Below, piece after piece: positions 12,357 through 22,196 of a stretch of 64,000 nt of DNA. Position numbers and translations under genes: made by a program. The stretch is from NCBI GenBank assembly GCA_965208065.1, contig OZ242313.1:1612001-1676000 (forward strand), written 5' to 3'. Origin of the DNA: Bin103 sp002238925 (lineage in GTDB: Bacteria; Spirochaetota; Spirochaetia; SZUA-6; Bin103). Under the pieces are notes generated by a model, which saw only the letters and a program-made list of their open reading frames with translations, was not told the origin of the DNA and did not search any database. The first letter of the stretch is position 1. Every line of letters starts with the position of its first letter.

Positions 12357-13057
12357 GTCTGCTGCTCGGCGAGGCCCTGACCGGCGGCTACGGCGGCCCC
12401 GACATCCTGCGCGGCTGTTCGCTGGCCGTGGACGCGGGCGAGATCGCCGTCGTGGTGGGTCCCAACGGGGCCGGCAAGTCGACCGCCATGAAGGCGCTGT
12501 TCGGGCTGCTGCGGCTGCGCGCCGGCAGCGTGCGCTTCGACGGCGAGGAGATTACCGCGCTGGCGCCGCAGGCGCGCGCCCGCAAGGGCATGGGCTTCGT
12601 GCCGCAGACCGATAACGTATTCCGGTCGATGACCGTGCAGGAGAACCTGGAGATGGGGGCGTTCATCCGCGACGATGACATCTCCGACACCCTGAACGAG
12701 GTGTACCGCCTGTTTCCGGTGCTCCGCGACAAGCGCCGGCAGGCGGCCGGCGAGCTGTCCGGGGGCCAGCGCCAGCAGGTGGCTATCGGGCGCGCGCTGA
12801 TGAACCGCCCGCGGGTGCTGATGCTCGACGAGCCGACCGCCGGCGTGTCGCCGATCGTGACCCGCGAACTGTTCGAGCGCATCGTCGACATCGCCCGGGG
12901 CGGCGTCGCCGTCCTCATCGTGGAGCAGAACGCCCGCCAGGCGCTGGAGCTGGCGGACACCGGCTATGTGCTGGTGCAGGGCCGCAACCGCCACACCGGC
13001 GCGGGCTCCGAGCTGCTGGCGGACGCCGACATCCGGCGCTCCTTTCTGGGCGGCTGA
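12353..13057 (+). CDS. livF: Branched-chain amino acid ABC transporter ATPase LivF
   Basis: Second ATPase of the transporter. Walker A GPNGAGKST, signature LSGGQRQQVAIGRALM, Walker B LMLDEPTAGVSP. Homology clearly begins before the first in-frame GTG (12428): residues LTGGYGGPDILRGCSL precede it. The only in-frame start-like codons upstream are CTG at 12353, 12359 and 12362; CTG 12353 overlaps the livG stop as CTGA and gives 234 residues, the usual LivF size. The true start is therefore uncertain and probably non-canonical. Confidence 0.8.
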   Translation: MSLLLGEALTGGYGGPDILRGCSLAVDAGEIAVVVGPNGAGKSTAMKALFGLLRLRAGSVRFDGEEITALAPQARARKGMGFVPQTDNVFRSMTVQENLEMGAFIRDDDISDTLNEVYRLFPVLRDKRRQAAGELSGGQRQQVAIGRALMNRPRVLMLDEPTAGVSPIVTRELFERIVDIARGGVAVLIVEQNARQALELADTGYVLVQGRNRHTGAGSELLADADIRRSFLGG

Positions 13058-13060
13058 GCC

Positions 13061-14089
13061 GTGACCGACGCCGTCAACGCGGACCTTGTCAATGCGGTGG
13101 TGCTGCTGGCCAATTTCGTGCTCATTCCGGCTACCGTGTACGGCTGCCAGCTTGCGCTCGGCGCGCTCGGCGTCACGTTGGTGTACGGGGTGCTGCGGTT
13201 CTCCAATTTCGGGCACGGCGAGACCATGGCATTCGGCGCCATGGTCACCATCCTGGTCACCTGGTTGCTGCAGTCCTGGCAGGTCGGCATCGCGCCGCTG
13301 CCGACCGCGCTGCTGGCGCTGCCCGCCGGCATCGCGGCCAGCGCCGGTCTGTGTCTGCTCACCGATCGCTGGGTGTACCGGTTCTACCGCCGCCGGAAGG
13401 CAGCTCCAGTCATCCTGCTGGTCGCGTCGGTCGGCGTCATGTTTGTGGTCAACGGGCTGATCCGGTTCGTCATCGGCCCCGACGACCAGGTGTTCACCGA
13501 CGGCGCGCGCTTCGTGATCAGCGTTCGCCAGTTCAAGGCTGCCACCGGGCTGGCCGAGGGATTGGCGATCAAGACCACGCAGACGATCACCGCCGCGGTG
13601 ACGGCGATCCTGGTGGTGTGGCTGTTCTGGTTCCTCGGCCGGACGCGCACCGGCAAATCGATGCGCGCCTACTCCGACAACGAGGACCTGGCCCTGCTGT
13701 CCGGAATCAACCCGGAACGGGTGGTGGCGGTCACCTGGATCATCGTCGGCGCCCTCGCCGCGGTGGCCGGCACGCTGTACGGCCTGGACAAGAGCTTCAA
13801 GCCGTTCGTGTACCTGTCGCTGCTGCTGCCGATCTTCGCCGCCGCCATCGTCGGCGGCCTCGGCAGTCCGCTCGGAGCCATCACCGGCGGCTTCGTGGTG
13901 GCGTTCTCGGAGGTGCTGCTCACCTATCCCTACAAGAAGTTCCTGAGCTACCTGGGGCCGGAGGGCTGGCGTCCCGACGGCTTGGTCCAGTTGCTGTCTA
14001 CCGACTACAAGTTCGCGGTCTCGTTCGGCATCCTGGTGGTGGTGCTGCTGATCAAGCCAACCGGCATCTTCGGGGGCCGGTCCACGTGA
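13061..14089 (+). CDS. livH: Branched-chain amino acid ABC permease LivH
   Basis: 342-residue inner-membrane permease with about eight hydrophobic segments. The LivH pattern GALGVTLVYGVLRFSNFGHG lies near residue 32 and the cytoplasmic EAA-like loop is at IVGGLGSPLGAITGG. Starts with GTG three bases after livF. It forms the translocation pore together with LivM. Confidence 0.88.
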   Translation: MTDAVNADLVNAVVLLANFVLIPATVYGCQLALGALGVTLVYGVLRFSNFGHGETMAFGAMVTILVTWLLQSWQVGIAPLPTALLALPAGIAASAGLCLLTDRWVYRFYRRRKAAPVILLVASVGVMFVVNGLIRFVIGPDDQVFTDGARFVISVRQFKAATGLAEGLAIKTTQTITAAVTAILVVWLFWFLGRTRTGKSMRAYSDNEDLALLSGINPERVVAVTWIIVGALAAVAGTLYGLDKSFKPFVYLSLLLPIFAAAIVGGLGSPLGAITGGFVVAFSEVLLTYPYKKFLSYLGPEGWRPDGLVQLLSTDYKFAVSFGILVVVLLIKPTGIFGGRST

Positions 14090-15405
14090 ACGGCCGGCTG
14101 GCACGGATCCGGCGCAAGCCGCTCCTGTTCGCGGCCATGGCGGTGCTGATCTGCCTGGTGGGGGTGGTGCAGAGCTGGTCGCTGGCGCTGGCGATCCTCA
14201 ACCTGTGCCTGATCTCGGCCATCATGACGCTCGGCGTCAACATCCAGTGGGGCTACGCGGGGCTGTTCAACGCCGGCGTCCTGGGGTTCGCCGCCCTCGG
14301 CGGGCTGGCCGGCGTCCTGGTGTCCATGCCGCCGGTGACCGAAGCCTGGCGCGCCGGCGGCGGCGGTGTCGTTGCGGCGCTGGCAGTGGCGGCGGTGGCC
14401 GTGCTTGCCGTGCTGTTCGCCCGCCGCCTGCTGCGCAGACCCTGGCACCGTCGGCTCGCGGCGGCGTGCGTGCTGATCGCCGGCGCCGCGGCCGCTCGCG
14501 CGGTGTTCGTGCCGGCGGTACGGGCCATCGAAGCGGTCGAGCCTACCGTTACCGGTTACCTCGGCGGGCTCGGACTCCCGATCGTCCTGTCCTGGCTGGT
14601 CGGCGGCGCATTCGCGGCGGCCGCGGCATGGGTCTGCAAGATCAGCCTCAGCCTGCGCTCCGACTATCTCGCCATCGCCACCCTCGGCATCTCCGAGATC
14701 ATCGTCGCGTTCCTGAAGTACGAGGAGTGGCTGACGCGCGGGGTCAAGAACGTCAACGGCCTGCCGCGCCCGGTCCCATACGAGATCGATCTGCAGAATG
14801 CGGTCTGGTTCCAGGATTGGGCGGCGGCGCTCGGCGCGTCGCACGTGGACCTGTCCTCGATTGTCGTGAAGCTGTGCTACGCCGGCCTGTTCCTGCTCGT
14901 GCTGGTGATTCTGACCTGGCTGTCGGAGACCGCGCTGCGCTCGCCGTGGGGCCGCATGATGCGCGCCATCCGCGACAACGAAACCGCCGCCGGCGCGATG
15001 GGCAAGGACGTCACCGCCCGCCACCTGCAGGTGTTCGTGCTCGGCTCGGCGGTGATCGGCATTGCCGGGGCCATGCTGACCACGCTCGACGGCCAGTTCA
15101 CGCCCACTTCCTACCAGCCGATGCGGTTCACCTTTCTGATCTGGGTAATGGTGATCGTGGGCGGCTCCGGCAACAACTGGGGCGCCGTGCTCGGCGGCTT
15201 CCTGATCTGGTTCGTGTGGGTGCAGGCGGAGCCGGTCGGCCTGCAACTGATGGAGCTGGTCACCGCGCCGCTGGCGCCGGAGAGTGCGCTCAAGGAGCAT
15301 CTCCTGTCGAGCGCCGCGCACATGCGGCCGGTGGTCATGGGGTTGGTTCTACTGCTGGTCCTGCGTTTCGCCCCCCGTGGCCTGATCCCGGAACAGCGGC
15401 GCTAG
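14086..15405 (+). CDS. livM: Branched-chain amino acid ABC permease LivM
   Basis: 439-residue permease, longer than many LivM because of an extra hydrophobic/Arg-rich region at about residues 85-180 between the NIQWGYAGLFNAG motif and the conserved LRSDYLAIATLGISEI segment. The coupling loop AIRDNETAAGAMGKDV and late membrane segments are typical. The GTG start overlaps the livH stop (GTGA); longer readings would run back through livH. Ends the transporter operon. Confidence 0.87.
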   Translation: MNGRLARIRRKPLLFAAMAVLICLVGVVQSWSLALAILNLCLISAIMTLGVNIQWGYAGLFNAGVLGFAALGGLAGVLVSMPPVTEAWRAGGGGVVAALAVAAVAVLAVLFARRLLRRPWHRRLAAACVLIAGAAAARAVFVPAVRAIEAVEPTVTGYLGGLGLPIVLSWLVGGAFAAAAAWVCKISLSLRSDYLAIATLGISEIIVAFLKYEEWLTRGVKNVNGLPRPVPYEIDLQNAVWFQDWAAALGASHVDLSSIVVKLCYAGLFLLVLVILTWLSETALRSPWGRMMRAIRDNETAAGAMGKDVTARHLQVFVLGSAVIGIAGAMLTTLDGQFTPTSYQPMRFTFLIWVMVIVGGSGNNWGAVLGGFLIWFVWVQAEPVGLQLMELVTAPLAPESALKEHLLSSAAHMRPVVMGLVLLLVLRFAPRGLIPEQRR

Positions 15406-15434
15406 CGCACCGTACATCGATTGCAAATTGCACT

Positions 15435-15463
15435 TTCCGAACTTCCACCAATGGGGCTAACAT
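15435..15463 (+). promoter_or_regulatory. Possible katG promoter with nearby inverted repeat
   Basis: TTCCGA (15435-15440) and TAACAT (15458-15463) are 17 bases apart in an AT-richer patch before katG. The inverted repeat TGCAA-A-TTGCA at 15422-15432 overlaps the upstream edge and could be an operator. Weak evidence. Confidence 0.28.
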
Positions 15464-15533
15464 ATCCCCTACGCACCGCCGCAACCGGCAGGTCGCGCTA
15501 TACCCCGGCAGCTTGCCGTATGGAGAGACACCA

Positions 15534-17660
<2,127 letters not shown>

Positions 17661-17721
17661 TCGGCGCGGTCGGGCAGGACCGGCCGGGATTCCTGAACTG
17701 GCCGCGGCGCCCGCTCGCGGT

Positions 17722-17750
17722 TTGACGCGGCGGGCCGGCCGTGGTACTTT
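17722..17750 (+). promoter_or_regulatory. Sigma-70 promoter for fabDGF
   Basis: TTGACG (17722-17727), 17-base spacer, TACTTT (17745-17750). Five and four consensus matches respectively; located 67 bases ahead of fabD. Confidence 0.6.
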
Positions 17751-17816
17751 GCGCGCGGCGCGTGGGCGGGGCCGGAACCGATTAACGGCCTTGCTCCGGA
17801 GCCGTCTCCCTGAACC

Positions 17817-18749
17817 ATGAAGACCTGTTTTTTGTTCCCCGGACAGGGCGCGCAGTATCCCGGCATGGGCAAGGATTTGTTCGAAGCCAGCGCGACCGTC
17901 CGCGAGTTGTTCGGCCAGGCGTCCGACGCCACTGGCCTGGATCTGGAGGCGTTGCTGTTCCGCGGCAGCGCCGAGGATCTGCAGGCCACCAACCGCACGC
18001 AGATCGCCGTGACCCTGGTCAACTTGGCGGTGGCAAGAGCGCTTGCCGAGCGCGGCGTCGAGGCGCATGGCTACGCCGGCTTTTCGGTCGGTGAGTACGC
18101 CGCCCTGGCAGCCGCCGGGGTGATCGCCGACGGCGACCTATTCCGCATTGTGCAGGCGCGCGGCGAGGCGATGGAAGCGGCCAGCCGCGGTGCCGATACG
18201 GACGGCGGCCCGGCCGGCATGGCGGCGGTGATCGGCCTGCCTCCGGAACGCGTGACCGCGGTGCTCGCTGGTGTGGACGGCGCCTGGGCCGCCAACTTCT
18301 CCAGCCCGGCACAGGTGGTGCTCGCCGGCACCGCCGAGGGGCTCGCAGCCGCCGAGCAGGCATGCACGGCGGCGGGCGCGCGGCGCTTCGTGGCGCTGAA
18401 GGTGTCCGGTCCGTTTCACTCGCCGCTCATTGAGTCCGCCCGGGTGCGGTTCGCCGAAGTGGTGGCCGGGTTCACGTTCCACGATCCGGCGCATCCGGTA
18501 TACGCCAACGTCACCGGAGGGCGTATCGCCAGCGGCGCCGAGGCAAAGCGGCTGTGTGTCGAGCAGATCGTGTCCAGCGTGCAGTGGGTTACGGAGATCC
18601 ACAATCTGGTCGAGGACGGCTTCGAGCGTTTCCTGGAGACCGGACCGGGCAAGGTGCTGACCGGGCTGATGCGCGGTTTCGACACCGGCGTGCAGTGCAC
18701 GCCGGTGGGGACCATGGAGCAGGTCGAAGCCGCGGCAGCGGCGGAGTAG
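17817..18749 (+). CDS. fabD: Malonyl-CoA:ACP transacylase
   Basis: 310 residues. Loads malonyl groups onto acyl carrier protein. Nucleophile Ser90 lies in GFSVGEYAAL, where most bacteria have GHSLGE; catalytic His201 lies in GPFHSPL, and FPGQGAQYPGMG at the N terminus and QIVSSVQW near residue 250 are family marks. First gene of the fabD-fabG-fabF operon, 3 bases ahead of fabG. Confidence 0.94.
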   Translation: MKTCFLFPGQGAQYPGMGKDLFEASATVRELFGQASDATGLDLEALLFRGSAEDLQATNRTQIAVTLVNLAVARALAERGVEAHGYAGFSVGEYAALAAAGVIADGDLFRIVQARGEAMEAASRGADTDGGPAGMAAVIGLPPERVTAVLAGVDGAWAANFSSPAQVVLAGTAEGLAAAEQACTAAGARRFVALKVSGPFHSPLIESARVRFAEVVAGFTFHDPAHPVYANVTGGRIASGAEAKRLCVEQIVSSVQWVTEIHNLVEDGFERFLETGPGKVLTGLMRGFDTGVQCTPVGTMEQVEAAAAAE

Positions 18750-18752
18750 GCA

Positions 18753-19502
18753 ATGGGAGCGGAATTGAGCGGCAAGGTTGCCCTGGTCACCGGCGGCTCG
18801 CGCGGCATCGGCGCGGCGGTGGTGGAGACGCTGCTGCGCGGCGCGGCGACCGTCCATTACCTGTCGCGGTCGCCCGCCGATAAGCAGGCGGAGTGGGAGC
18901 GGCGCGCCGCCGACGCTGGCGCCGCCGTGCATTGGCGTCAGACCGACATTACCGACGAGGATGCCGCGGCGGCCGCGGTCGACGCGGTGCTCGAGGAGCA
19001 GGGCCGCATCGACGTGCTGGTGAACAACGCCGGCATTACCCGCGACGGGCTGGTGATGCGCATGAAGCGGGCGGACTGGGACGCGGTGCTGACCGCCAAC
19101 CTGACCGCTACCTTCGTGGTCTGCCGCCAGGCGGTGCGCGCCATGGTGCGCGCGCGCGGGGGCTCGATCATCAACGTGTCGTCGGTGACCGGCCTGCGCG
19201 GCAACCCGGGCCAGACCAACTACGCCGCATCCAAGGCGGGCATCATCGGGTTCTCCAAGAGCCTCGCCAAGGAGGTGGCCGGGCGCGGCGTGCGTGTCAA
19301 CGTGGTGGCTCCGGGGTACATCGATACCGACATGACCCGCTCCATGAACGAGGCGATACGGCAGGCGGTAATCGACATGATACCGTTGAAGCGCACCGGC
19401 ACCGTTGCCGACGTGGCCGAGCTGATCGGCTTCCTCGCCGGCGACCGTTCCTCCTACATCACCGGTCAGGTGATCCAGGTGGACGGCGGACTGGCGATCT
19501 GA
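18753..19502 (+). CDS. fabG: 3-oxoacyl-ACP reductase FabG
   Basis: 249-residue short-chain dehydrogenase. NADPH-binding TGGSRGIG near residue 11, NNAG at about 90, and the catalytic set Ser144, Tyr157, Lys161 (NYAASKAG). The conserved C-terminal GQVIQVDGGLAI is complete. It reduces the ketoacyl-ACP formed by the synthases encoded around it. Ends 23 bases before fabF with a GAGGAGGAG ribosome site in between. Confidence 0.94.
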   Translation: MGAELSGKVALVTGGSRGIGAAVVETLLRGAATVHYLSRSPADKQAEWERRAADAGAAVHWRQTDITDEDAAAAAVDAVLEEQGRIDVLVNNAGITRDGLVMRMKRADWDAVLTANLTATFVVCRQAVRAMVRARGGSIINVSSVTGLRGNPGQTNYAASKAGIIGFSKSLAKEVAGRGVRVNVVAPGYIDTDMTRSMNEAIRQAVIDMIPLKRTGTVADVAELIGFLAGDRSSYITGQVIQVDGGLAI

Positions 19503-19525
19503 AGGCACAGGCACGAGGAGGAGCA

Positions 19526-20776
19526 ATGAGCAGGCGCGTGGTTATAACCGGTCTCGGCACGGTCAATCCGCTGGGAACCGACACGGCTGCCTTCTGGCAG
19601 CGGGCGAAGGCGGGCGAATCGGGTATCGGTCCCATCACCCGTTTCGATGCGAGTGAGTTCGGCGCCCGGATAGCGGGCGAGATTCCCGATTTCAGCGATC
19701 GCGACGTGCTGGAGTCGCGTGACGCGCGGCGCATGGACATTTTTTCGCGCTACGCCATCGTGGCCGCCGTGCAGGCGCTTGATGACGCCGGCCTGCCCCC
19801 CGAACGGCTCGACCCGGACCGCACCGGAGTGCTGTTGGGCGTCGGCTTCGGTGGGCTGGACACCCTGGAGGCGGAATTCGCGCACCTGTTCAAGCGCGGT
19901 CCCCGGGGAGTGCACCCGCTGCTGGTGCCGAAGATGATCAGCAACATCGCGGCCGGGCATATCGCCATCCGTATCAACGCACGCGGTCCCTCGTACACCG
20001 TGGTGTCGGCCTGCGCGTCCGCCAACGACGCCATCGGCGAGGCGTACCGCTGGATCAAGGACGGCACCACCGACGTGATCCTGGGCGGCGGTACCGAGGC
20101 GCCGGTCACCCCGTTGTCGGTAGCCGGCTTCAGCGCTCTGAAGGCGGTCAGCACCCGTTACAACGACGCGCCGCAACAGGCCAGCCGGCCGTTCGACGGC
20201 CGCCGCGACGGATTCGTGATCGGCGAGGGCTCCGGGGTGCTGGTGCTGGAGGAACTGGAGCATGCCAAGCAGCGGGGCGCGCGCATCTACGCGGAGTTGG
20301 CGGGCTACGGCGCCACCTGCGACGCCAACCACCTGACCGCCCCGCATCCGCAGGGCCGTGGCGCCATCAATGCCATGCGCATGGCGCTTACCACCGCCGG
20401 CCTGCAGCCCGGCGAGGTCGACTACGTGAACGCGCATGGCACTTCCACGCAACTCAACGACGTCACCGAGACTACGGCGATCAAGGAAGTGTTCGGCGAC
20501 CACGCCGCCGAACTCAAGGTCTCCTCCACCAAGTCGATGGTCGGCCACCTGCTCGGCGCCGCCGGGGCGATCGAGGCGATCACCACTGCCCTGGCCCTGC
20601 ACGAGCAGTACTTCCCGCCCACCATCAACCAGGAGGAGCCCGATCCCGGCTGCGACCTCGACTACGTCGCCAATGCCGGCCAGCCGGGTCCGATCCGCGC
20701 CGCCATCTCCAACTCGTTCGGATTCGGCGGCCACAACGCCGTGCTCGCCTTCCGCCGCTTCGACGACGACGCCTGA
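19526..20776 (+). CDS. fabF: 3-oxoacyl-ACP synthase II
   Basis: 416 residues. Chain-elongating condensing enzyme with Cys163 (VVSACASAND), His304 (NAHGTSTQLND) and His341 (SMVGHLLGAAGAIE), plus FGFGGHNAVLAF at the C terminus. ATG 19526 is favoured by the strong ribosome site and by homology from RRVVITGLGTVNPLG. No acyl carrier protein gene is found in this operon, although acpP often lies between fabG and fabF. Confidence 0.95.
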   Translation: MSRRVVITGLGTVNPLGTDTAAFWQRAKAGESGIGPITRFDASEFGARIAGEIPDFSDRDVLESRDARRMDIFSRYAIVAAVQALDDAGLPPERLDPDRTGVLLGVGFGGLDTLEAEFAHLFKRGPRGVHPLLVPKMISNIAAGHIAIRINARGPSYTVVSACASANDAIGEAYRWIKDGTTDVILGGGTEAPVTPLSVAGFSALKAVSTRYNDAPQQASRPFDGRRDGFVIGEGSGVLVLEELEHAKQRGARIYAELAGYGATCDANHLTAPHPQGRGAINAMRMALTTAGLQPGEVDYVNAHGTSTQLNDVTETTAIKEVFGDHAAELKVSSTKSMVGHLLGAAGAIEAITTALALHEQYFPPTINQEEPDPGCDLDYVANAGQPGPIRAAISNSFGFGGHNAVLAFRRFDDDA

Positions 20777-20785
20777 ACCACCGTT

Positions 20786-20817
20786 CGCCGGCGCCACCGG
20801 CCGGTCAGTCGCCGGCG
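20786..20817. terminator. Possible bidirectional hairpin between convergent genes
   Basis: Two copies of the self-complementary octamer CGCCGGCG (20786-20793 and 20810-20817) flank a loop with a second palindrome ACCGGCCGGT. It sits at the convergent ends of fabF and the SDR gene. GC-rich repeats make this only suggestive. Confidence 0.35.
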
Positions 20818-21665
20818 ATGGATCGTGAGCGTTCGGCCTGCATTGCACGGAGCTCGTCGAACGCCCCCCGCGTCACCGTGGCGCCGACGTCGACCATCAG
20901 GTTGTGGCCGCTGACGTGGGAGCTCTCGTCGCTGCCGAGGAATACCGCGGCGTGCGCAATGTCGTCGGGTTGGCCGGGCCGGTTCTGCGGCCGATTCTCG
21001 ACCCACCAGCGGTCCAGCCGCTCCATCCGGGCACGGTTCTCCTCCGCGGTCTGGGTACCGGCACCGCCCCAGAAGATCGGCGTCGTGATCGCACCCGGTG
21101 AGATGCAGTTCACGCGCACACCGTGCGAGATCAACTCGGTGGCCCACACCTTGGTCACCTGGATCATTCCCGCCTTGCACGCCGAGTAGTTGGCCGACGA
21201 GCCGTCGGTAATCACCCCCGCCGTGCTGCCGTTGTTGATGATGCTGCCCGTGCCCTGCCGCTTCATGATTGGCCCCACGTACTTGACCGTCAGGAAGCAG
21301 GAGCCGACCAGGGTCCACACGTCGGCCAGGAACTCGTCGGCGTCGAACTCCTCAACCAGCCGGTAAGGGTGGCCGGCGCCGGCGTTGTTGAACAGGATGT
21401 CGACCCGTCCCCAGCGCTCCACGGTGGCCGCCACCAGCCGCTCCACCTCCGCCTCCCGGGTCACGTCGGTGCGCGTGAAGGCGGCGTTCGCGCCGAGCCG
21501 TTCCACAATCGCGTTGCCGGCGTCCTCGCGCCGCCCGGCGATCATCACCCGCGCCCCCTCGGCCACGTACCGTTCGACGGTCGCTTCCCCCATGCCGCTG
21601 GTGCCGCCGGTCACGATCGCCGCCTTCCCTGCCAGTCTGCCCGTTCCCTGTGCCATGGCCGCCAT
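20805..21665 (-). CDS. Short-chain dehydrogenase/reductase
   Basis: About 286-residue classical SDR oxidoreductase. TGGTSGMGEA binds the cofactor, NNAGAG follows at about residue 86, and the active site is Ser (INNGSTAG), Tyr and Lys in NYSACKAGM. An Arg pair in AGRREDAG after the second strand suggests NADP preference. Substrate unknown; a Trp-rich helix with QTAEENRARMERLDRWW is specific to this protein. Start choice among ATG 21665, ATG 21656 and GTG 21686 is uncertain; 21665 has the best purine-rich upstream run. Convergent with fabF. Confidence 0.82.
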   Translation of the reverse strand: MAAMAQGTGRLAGKAAIVTGGTSGMGEATVERYVAEGARVMIAGRREDAGNAIVERLGANAAFTRTDVTREAEVERLVAATVERWGRVDILFNNAGAGHPYRLVEEFDADEFLADVWTLVGSCFLTVKYVGPIMKRQGTGSIINNGSTAGVITDGSSANYSACKAGMIQVTKVWATELISHGVRVNCISPGAITTPIFWGGAGTQTAEENRARMERLDRWWVENRPQNRPGQPDDIAHAAVFLGSDESSHVSGHNLMVDVGATVTRGAFDELRAMQAERSRSIAGD

Positions 21666-21716
21666 GATGCCGCCTCTCCCGCCCACCGCGCAACCCGCCG
21701 CGTAGCGGGCTGCGCG

Positions 21717-22118
21717 CTACGGGCCGGTTCCGGTTGGCTCAGGTTGGCGAGCGGCGCCGCAAGCAAGGGTGGCCTGCGCTACCAGCCGATGGCCGATGGG
21801 ATCGACCGTGACCGCAAAGCCCTCCAGCGTGCGCACGCCGAGCAGCAACTGGTCGCCCTTCTCCCCGAACACCACCTCGTCGGTTGTTTCGTATCCTTCG
21901 GCACGCACGATGGCGTACCCGACCTCGCGCTGCAGCCGTTCGCCAGAGGCGGTGATGAATGTCCGCGTGCGCCGCGGGGTGATGCCGGCGGCGGTCAGCT
22001 CGCCGCGCGGAAGCCAAGTCAACTCCGAACCGGTATCGACCAGCGCACTGATCGGCTCGGTTACGACATCCTCGTTCTTCGGATTTACTGCCACGACACT
22101 CACCCTGAACGCGCTCAT
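21717..22118 (-). CDS. Retropepsin-like aspartic protease (clan AA)
   Basis: 133-residue single-domain protein with ALVDTGSELTWLP near residue 26, the D-T-G/S active-site loop of retropepsin-like proteases, and the later LLLGVRTLEGF hydrophobic-hydrophobic-Gly motif. Such proteins would act as homodimers. No signal peptide, so cytoplasmic. Preceded by AAAGGAG and a consensus extended -10 promoter, so it is probably well expressed as a single gene. Physiological target unknown. Confidence 0.75.
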   Translation of the reverse strand: MSAFRVSVVAVNPKNEDVVTEPISALVDTGSELTWLPRGELTAAGITPRRTRTFITASGERLQREVGYAIVRAEGYETTDEVVFGEKGDQLLLGVRTLEGFAVTVDPIGHRLVAQATLACGAARQPEPTGTGP

Positions 22119-22141
22119 CGTACTCCTTTTCGCCTGCGACT

Positions 22142-22150
22142 ATTATATCA
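22142..22150 (-). promoter_or_regulatory. Extended -10 promoter of the aspartic protease gene
   Basis: Read on the minus strand, TGATATAAT: a perfect TATAAT with the TGn extension, 24 bases ahead of the ATG at 22118. No good -35 hexamer is seen, as expected for extended -10 promoters. Confidence 0.6.
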
Positions 22151-22196
22151 CTACGCAAGGCGCGGGTTGTTGTGATGGCGGCGGCGATCAGGTAAG

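Noticed and set aside
12173..14104. 643-residue minus-strand frame over livG-livF-livH
   Set aside because: Gln/His/Arg/Gly-rich with no family match, opposite to well-conserved transporter genes.
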